Positions 59,661 through 64,000 of a DNA stretch of 64,000 bases are shown piece by piece; position 1 is the first letter of the stretch; every line of letters begins with the position of its first letter. The notes beneath the pieces are model-generated. The model did no database searches. It was not told where the DNA came from and saw only the letters and a program-made list of their open reading frames with translations. The translations under genes and the position numbers were made by a program. Source of the DNA: an uncultured Eubacteriales bacterium (GTDB taxonomy: Bacteria; Bacillota; Clostridia; Oscillospirales; Acutalibacteraceae); contig CAKSHI010000001.1 in assembly GCA_934457115.1 (NCBI GenBank), positions 85,852-149,851 on the forward strand, in the 5' to 3' direction.

Positions 59661-61316
59661 TTACTCGACGGATATCATAAAGTAGTAAACCGGTTGACCA
59701 CCGTTTACAATTGTAATATCTATATGTGAGCCAAGTTTAGAACTTATGAGATCTTTTGCTCTTTGAGCGTCCTCTTCTGATACGTCACTTCCATAAATAA
59801 CTGTTAAGAAAGAAGTATTTTTATTTGTCATTGATTTAGCAAGCTTATAGACAGCCTTTACGGCATCTTTTTCAGTGAAGGAAAGTTTACCGTCATTAAG
59901 AGCAAGTATATCTCCTTCTTTAATCTTAAACCCGCCATATTCTGAATTTCTTGCAGCAAAAGTTACTGAGCCTGTTTTCACGTTAGAAGCAGCCTCTTTC
60001 ATAGCCTCCATATTTTCATCTGCTGAAAGTTCCGGATCAAACGAAAGCATAGCAGAAAGGCCCTGAGGAATTGTTTTTGTGGGTAAAACTATTACTCTTC
60101 TATCCTTCACTAATGGAACAGTTTGTTCTGCTGCCATTATAATATTTTTATTGTTAGGCAATAAGAATACCACTTTTGCAGGTGTTGCCATAACAGCTTC
60201 CAATAAATCCTGTGTACTTGGATTCATGGTTTGACCGCCGCTTACTACATAATTACAACCAAGGTCTTTAAATAAAGTTTCTAAGCCCTCACCTGCAGAT
60301 ACGGAAATAAATCCTATCTCTTCTACGGGTTCTTGAGGTTTTAAGGACTCTTTTTTAACCTTGTTGTTTTCTGCAGCTAAACGGTGTTGTTCTTTCATGT
60401 TTTCAACCTTGACTGTCAATAATTGACCATGGTTTAAAGCCCTTTCAAGCGCTTTGCCCGGATTTTCTGTATGAACATGAACCTTTATTATTTCTTCGTC
60501 ATCAACAACAACTACACAGTCACCTATAGTTTGAAGGTAATCCCTAAGGTCGGATGGTTGCTCTTGAGCTTCAGCATCTCTTCCTACTATAAATTCTGTA
60601 CAATAAGTAAATCTGATATCCTCATCAAATTCCGCTGCAGCATTTTTAAAGAAATCTGAAAATTCACTATTATCTTCTACTTTAGGCTTATCCTCTAATG
60701 CTATTATTTGGCCGTCCTTAATAACGGACAACATTCCTTCAAAAATAAGGCATATTCCTTTTCCGCCTGCATCAACTACTCCTGCCTTTTTTAGAACAGG
60801 TAGAAGTTCAGGTGTGGTTTTTAGTGCATCATTTGCCCCTTTGCAAATTTCAGACCAAACATGTATAGGGTCATTATCAGACTTTAGAACCTCTTTACCT
60901 CTTTCATAAGCAACTCTTGCTACTGTAAGCATAGTTCCCTCAGTAGGTTTCATTACAGCACCGTAAGCTGCTTCAACACCTATTCCCAATGCTGTAACAA
61001 GGTCAGTACCATCGGCTTGTTCTAGTCCCTCAAGACCTCTTGAAAAGCCCCTAAATAGCAATGAAAGAATAACTCCTGAATTACCCCTTGCACCTCTTAA
61101 AAGAGATGATGCCGCAATAGATGCAACCTTTCCAATTTCTTCTATATCATTTTTTTCAAGTTCTGCCTTAGCAGACATTATCGTCATTGACATATTTGTA
61201 CCCGTATCACCATCAGGAACAGGAAAAATATTAAGGTCATCAACCAATGTTTTATAGTTTGCAATATTATTCGCTCCGGATATAATTGCGTTTTTTAAGC
61301 ACTTTCCGTTAATCAA
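59661..61316 (-). CDS. fakA: DAK2-domain fatty-acid-kinase-like protein (FakA/YloV)
   Basis: A 551-residue protein of the FakA/YloV group, which phosphorylates fatty acids held by FakB for lipid synthesis. DAK2 nucleotide-binding domain about 1-200: NIFPVPDGDTGTNMSMTIMS (Mg-binding aspartates) and LLRGARGNSGVILSLLFRGF. The middle and C-terminal domains (about 240-551) end in VNGGQPVYYFMISVE. TTG start with AAAGGAG nine bases upstream. No fakB is in the window. Operon with recG. Confidence 0.92.
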   Translation of the reverse strand: MINGKCLKNAIISGANNIANYKTLVDDLNIFPVPDGDTGTNMSMTIMSAKAELEKNDIEEIGKVASIAASSLLRGARGNSGVILSLLFRGFSRGLEGLEQADGTDLVTALGIGVEAAYGAVMKPTEGTMLTVARVAYERGKEVLKSDNDPIHVWSEICKGANDALKTTPELLPVLKKAGVVDAGGKGICLIFEGMLSVIKDGQIIALEDKPKVEDNSEFSDFFKNAAAEFDEDIRFTYCTEFIVGRDAEAQEQPSDLRDYLQTIGDCVVVVDDEEIIKVHVHTENPGKALERALNHGQLLTVKVENMKEQHRLAAENNKVKKESLKPQEPVEEIGFISVSAGEGLETLFKDLGCNYVVSGGQTMNPSTQDLLEAVMATPAKVVFLLPNNKNIIMAAEQTVPLVKDRRVIVLPTKTIPQGLSAMLSFDPELSADENMEAMKEAASNVKTGSVTFAARNSEYGGFKIKEGDILALNDGKLSFTEKDAVKAVYKLAKSMTNKNTSFLTVIYGSDVSEEDAQRAKDLISSKLGSHIDITIVNGGQPVYYFMISVE

Positions 61317-61336
61317 TTATTAGCACTCCTTTAAGT

Positions 61337-61387
61337 CTAACATAATAAACACTAACATAATTTAAACCTATGTTAATTATCGTTCAA
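61337..61387 (-). promoter_or_regulatory. promoter and repeat cluster ahead of fakA
   Basis: On the minus strand TTGAAC (61387-61382), a 17-base spacer, TAAATT (61364-61359). Plus-strand copies of CTAACATAAT at 61337-61346 and 61352-61361, with an inverted TATGTTAATT at about 61370, overlap the -10 and look like an operator. Confidence 0.4.
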
Positions 61388-61492
61388 ATTTTTTCATCTA
61401 GAATATACTATAGCATATTATGGAAAGAAATTCAATACAAGCGAATAAAGATTCACATAAGATAAACTTCATAAATATACATAATATAAGTA

Positions 61493-61536
61493 TTGCCTTA
61501 AGGGAAATCATAAATTCATAATATCCCTTAAGGCAA
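61493..61536 (-). terminator. terminator of the C39-like peptidase gene
   Basis: TTGCCTTAAGGGA (61493-61505) pairs with TCCCTTAAGGCAA (61524-61536), a perfect 13-bp stem; only a weak T-rich run follows on the minus strand. Confidence 0.7.
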
Positions 61537-61548
61537 CATCTAAATAAT

Positions 61549-62286
61549 CTATTTTCTTACCATTACAACCGATTGACTTTTTAGTTCTCTAAATCTTTGT
61601 TCTACAAGTCCCTTGCTAAAGCTTACTCGTCCACGATTTTTATATGGATCATTAAAATAATACCTGTCTCTATCATATCCAACCAAAACAAGGCAATGTT
61701 CACCGGCTGTCCAAGTATATCTATCTCCGACTTTCAAGCCTGAACTTCCGTCAGTATAGTTAATTATCCATGAACAGCTTGGATAAGGTTTTGACATACC
61801 CATAGTAGCCCACACTAATACAGGCATATTTTTATTTATATAATCATTTACTAATTGATTAAGGGATTTTCCACTTGTAACTACAGCTTTATAAGCTGCT
61901 TTATTCCCAAGAAATTTATTTATGGATTTAGCAGTTGCATTTGCATAGCATCCAAATCCGCAGTTATAGCCACTCCCCTTAAATGGATCGCCTACATATG
62001 CTGCATTTGGGTCGGGACCATACATTTGCCCTCTGCTATCAACATACCAATTTCCTTTAATTAAAGTATTTCTTGCAAAACTTCTCTTGTCTACACGATA
62101 ACCATAATACCTAAGAAGCATAGTGCTGCTTACAGCCTCACAGCCACTTTCTACACCACATTGATTATCGTAGGGAACATTCAGCATTTTATATGAAGAT
62201 TGTGCTGCCATAACACTATTTGTCGCTGAAAATACAAATACCAAGACTAATGCTAACGATACGATTTTTTTAATCCTTAATTTCAT
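61549..62286 (-). CDS. secreted C39-like cysteine peptidase
   Basis: A 245-residue secreted protein. Signal peptide about 1-27 (ends SVMAA). The Peptidase_C39_2 fold follows: YDNQCGVESGCEAVSSTMLL with Q42 and catalytic C49, GEHCLVLVGYD with H197, and YFNDPYKNRG with D213, so the full triad is present. Extra cysteines (C43, C109, C113, C171) suggest disulfides or metal binding. Such enzymes cut peptides or isopeptides in the wall or medium. It is monocistronic. Confidence 0.88.
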   Translation of the reverse strand: MKLRIKKIVSLALVLVFVFSATNSVMAAQSSYKMLNVPYDNQCGVESGCEAVSSTMLLRYYGYRVDKRSFARNTLIKGNWYVDSRGQMYGPDPNAAYVGDPFKGSGYNCGFGCYANATAKSINKFLGNKAAYKAVVTSGKSLNQLVNDYINKNMPVLVWATMGMSKPYPSCSWIINYTDGSSGLKVGDRYTWTAGEHCLVLVGYDRDRYYFNDPYKNRGRVSFSKGLVEQRFRELKSQSVVMVRK

Positions 62287-62500
62287 ATATTATCCATCTA
62301 CCCCTTTAATAAATTTATATAATTAAGTAAATTATCTCGCCTGAAATCGAAATAAAAACTTAAAATGCAATAAATAGATTTCAATAAATATTTTCATACC
62401 CAATAATGATATTACATTATAAAAAGTAGAGTTCATTATACATCATGCGCATTCATCACTGCGCACTATATCTAAATAATCTTATTACTAAAATGTCCTA

Positions 62501-63835
62501 TTATCTATCAGCTATCCTAATACTGTTCAATCCATAATATTTCGCTACACTCCCATTGATCCAAAAGTCTTTATCCTCACTGATGTCGGAAAGAATTGGG
62601 TTGTGCCTAGAGTCATGAACAGTTACTCCACTTGGACATACAACGTCGAGATTGCCCAAAGATTTTTGCTCTTCTATATAACTTTCCCTTTGTTGATATA
62701 TATTATATGACTTTGATATATCGTAATAGGCTATACCATAAGAATAAATAAATGCCGGCAATGATATTATTAACAACGAAATGGTTATCAGTGATGTCAA
62801 CTTATCTTTATAATCCAAATTAGTATACAAATTTCCAATTGATAATATAAAGAAAATTATTATTCCAAACCAAGCTCTTGCCGGAAAATATGGCGAAATT
62901 ACCATAGAATAAGCAGCTACTAAAGTAGAAATAAAATAAATCATAGCTACATAAAAGTTGGTCTTTTTATATAGGCATAAGTATATGTTTATGCACAAAA
63001 AAATTGCAAAAATAATCATCATAGGTATGAGATAATCATAAAAAGACACAGATATGGTTCTAACTCTATTCAACCAAATTATAACAAGAGGACTATCATC
63101 AGTAAATGCACTGCTTCTAATGAAATTTCCCGGCGCTAAAAGCATAAATAAGCAACCTATGATACTTCCTATTAATCCTACAATTGACCACACGGGAATT
63201 TTAGTCTTTCTAATTTTATATAAAATCATAAACATTATAATAGTTGCTATCATTGCAATTGATGTATTTTCGTTTGTCCATCCTGATATAAAACCAAGAA
63301 TAAACATTCCAATACATTTAAATAAATTATTAGCAATTGGAGTCTCTAAGTGTTTTCTATAAATATAAAGATTTAAAACTACAAAAAACGTACCCCATAA
63401 ATAATTACAGCCTCCAACCAGCCATAAAATATCTTGTCCAAATTCAGGGACAAAAAACCAAATCAATAAATTTACAAAAACAAATGAAATTGCGAACACA
63501 TATTTGTTTTTAACGTTTACATTAGCGCAAACTAAAAGTATTAATAATATGTATACTATCGAATTAACGATATTAAATGCTGGTTTGCCTACAAGTAAAA
63601 ATGTTTGTGCGATAGCATGAACAATACTTCTTCCACCCCAATTAAAATAATGCGTATATTGGGAATTAAAAACATCTACAAGATTTGCAAGTTTATGATT
63701 TGTCCCTTGAACAAAGGCATAGTAAAAATCATCTGCAAGCAACGGTGTTTTTAAATTCAATAGTAAAATCAGTAAAAAAGCCACTGTAATCATACTAAAT
63801 ATTATAACATTAATATGCTTCTTTAATTTTGCCAT
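62501..63835 (-). CDS. DUF6056-type multi-spanning membrane protein (GT-C-like)
   Basis: A 444-residue membrane protein with about 11 helices. The first outside loop has LLADDFYYAFVQGTNHKLA then FNWGGRSIVHAIAQTFLLVG; the DD pair is like the catalytic acidic residues in GT-C glycosyltransferases. FVPEFGQDILWLVGGCNYLW and GFISGWTNENTSIAMIATII follow the DUF6056 pattern. The C-terminal soluble part (about 385-444) ends in SVAKYYGLNSIRIADR. It could add a sugar from a lipid-phosphate donor to surface glycans. No neighbour in the window clarifies the role. Confidence 0.75.
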   Translation of the reverse strand: MAKLKKHINVIIFSMITVAFLLILLLNLKTPLLADDFYYAFVQGTNHKLANLVDVFNSQYTHYFNWGGRSIVHAIAQTFLLVGKPAFNIVNSIVYILLILLVCANVNVKNKYVFAISFVFVNLLIWFFVPEFGQDILWLVGGCNYLWGTFFVVLNLYIYRKHLETPIANNLFKCIGMFILGFISGWTNENTSIAMIATIIMFMILYKIRKTKIPVWSIVGLIGSIIGCLFMLLAPGNFIRSSAFTDDSPLVIIWLNRVRTISVSFYDYLIPMMIIFAIFLCINIYLCLYKKTNFYVAMIYFISTLVAAYSMVISPYFPARAWFGIIIFFILSIGNLYTNLDYKDKLTSLITISLLIISLPAFIYSYGIAYYDISKSYNIYQQRESYIEEQKSLGNLDVVCPSGVTVHDSRHNPILSDISEDKDFWINGSVAKYYGLNSIRIADR

Positions 63836-63882
63836 TTCTTTTTTCTTAAAATTCCTTTCATATTATCTGCATAAAGAAAAAA

Positions 63883-63906
63883 AGATTGAATACTCAATCT
63901 TTTTTA
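63883..63906. terminator. hairpin terminator upstream of the DUF6056 gene
   Basis: AGATTGAATACTCAATCT (63883-63900) with A/T runs on both sides, usable in both directions. On the minus strand it would end a transcript arriving from beyond the window. Confidence 0.75.
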
Positions 63907-64000
63907 ATATGCGTCTATAAATAGCTTTCCACAAGCGCCCTAAAAACTGAATAAAGTGAGAAGACTAAAAGCTAAAGGGAAAAACCAAAAGGGAATCTTG
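63907..64000. other. window edge resembling rRNA-operon flank
   Basis: The words CCTAAAAACTGAATAAAG and GGGAAAAACCAAAAGGG resemble rRNA leader or spacer DNA of Firmicutes, where a TTTGAAAACTGAATA-like box is common. No rRNA itself is visible, so this is only a hint. Confidence 0.25.

Noticed and set aside
1..64000. CRISPR arrays, insertion sequences, transposases or prophage genes
   Set aside because: None were seen; repeats found are short and isolated.

Overview
The window comes from a low-GC, endospore-forming bacterium of the class Clostridia (phylum Bacillota). Evidence: a complete spoIIIA operon, spoIVA beside a SipL-type (not SpoVID-type) partner, a SleC-type cortex-lytic enzyme, SpoVAC, frequent TTG starts, strong purine-rich ribosome binding sites, A+T-rich intergenic DNA and tRNA genes that encode CCA. 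No species can be named from the sequence alone.

Layout. 1-2.3 kb: the end of an unknown gene, an M14 carboxypeptidase, a Nudix hydrolase and two tRNA genes (Thr-CGU, Pro-GGG). 2.3-7.2 kb: an accessory-looking block directly after the tRNAs (DUF5067 protein, an unknown protein coupled to a voltage-gated-type K+ channel, a CPBP membrane protease, a DUF952-Nudix fusion, a coiled-coil protein). 7.2-10 kb: a neurotransmitter:sodium-symporter-family transporter, a DUF4830 protein and an RsuA-type pseudouridine synthase. 10.1-16.9 kb: a degenerate MalK/UgpC-like ABC ATPase, a PucR/CdaR-type regulator, then ftsE-ftsX, a coiled-coil M23 endopeptidase and an S41-family protein that lacks its catalytic residues. 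17-25 kb: an LCP ligase, psuK-psuG, pgi, a small P-loop protein, a probable 6S RNA, plsY and der. 25-30 kb: spoIIIAA-AH on the minus strand. 30.7-41.1 kb: cysK, then a nine-gene minus-strand operon for nucleoside uptake and breakdown (deoB, a YczE-like protein, deoD, a BMP lipoprotein, nupO, nupP, nupQ, deoC, pdp). 41.4-48.6 kb: a plus-strand group of spore genes (spoVAC, sipL, spoIVA, sleC split into two ORFs) ending in a protein that looks like a pentameric ligand-gated ion channel. 48.7-57.5 kb: a surface-glycan operon with a flippase, glycosyltransferases, LicD, TarI, TarJ and an O-antigen-ligase-like polymerase. 57.6-64 kb: recG with a FakA-like kinase gene, a secreted C39-like peptidase, a DUF6056 membrane protein and an edge that may be rRNA-operon flank.

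How the genes fit together. The nucleoside operon imports nucleosides, phosphorolyses them, and sends ribose-1-P and deoxyribose-1-P through DeoB and DeoC to central metabolism. PsuK/PsuG do the equivalent job for pseudouridine. The spore genes cover engulfment-stage transport (SpoIIIA), coat anchoring (SpoIVA/SipL), DPA or ion transport (SpoVAC) and cortex lysis (SleC). The glycan operon makes CDP-ribitol (TarI/TarJ), and its LicD protein is the natural candidate to attach ribitol phosphate to the glycan.

Most unusual points: (1) a pLGIC-like channel directly downstream of the sleC genes; (2) sleC divided close to the pro/mature boundary; (3) an S41 protein with both catalytic residues replaced, in the ftsEX-M23 cluster; (4) an ABC ATPase with four of its nucleotide-handling motifs eroded; (5) TarI/TarJ with LicD, a bacterial parallel to the ISPD-fukutin/FKRP ribitol-phosphate pathway. 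All family assignments were made by eye, without database searches.
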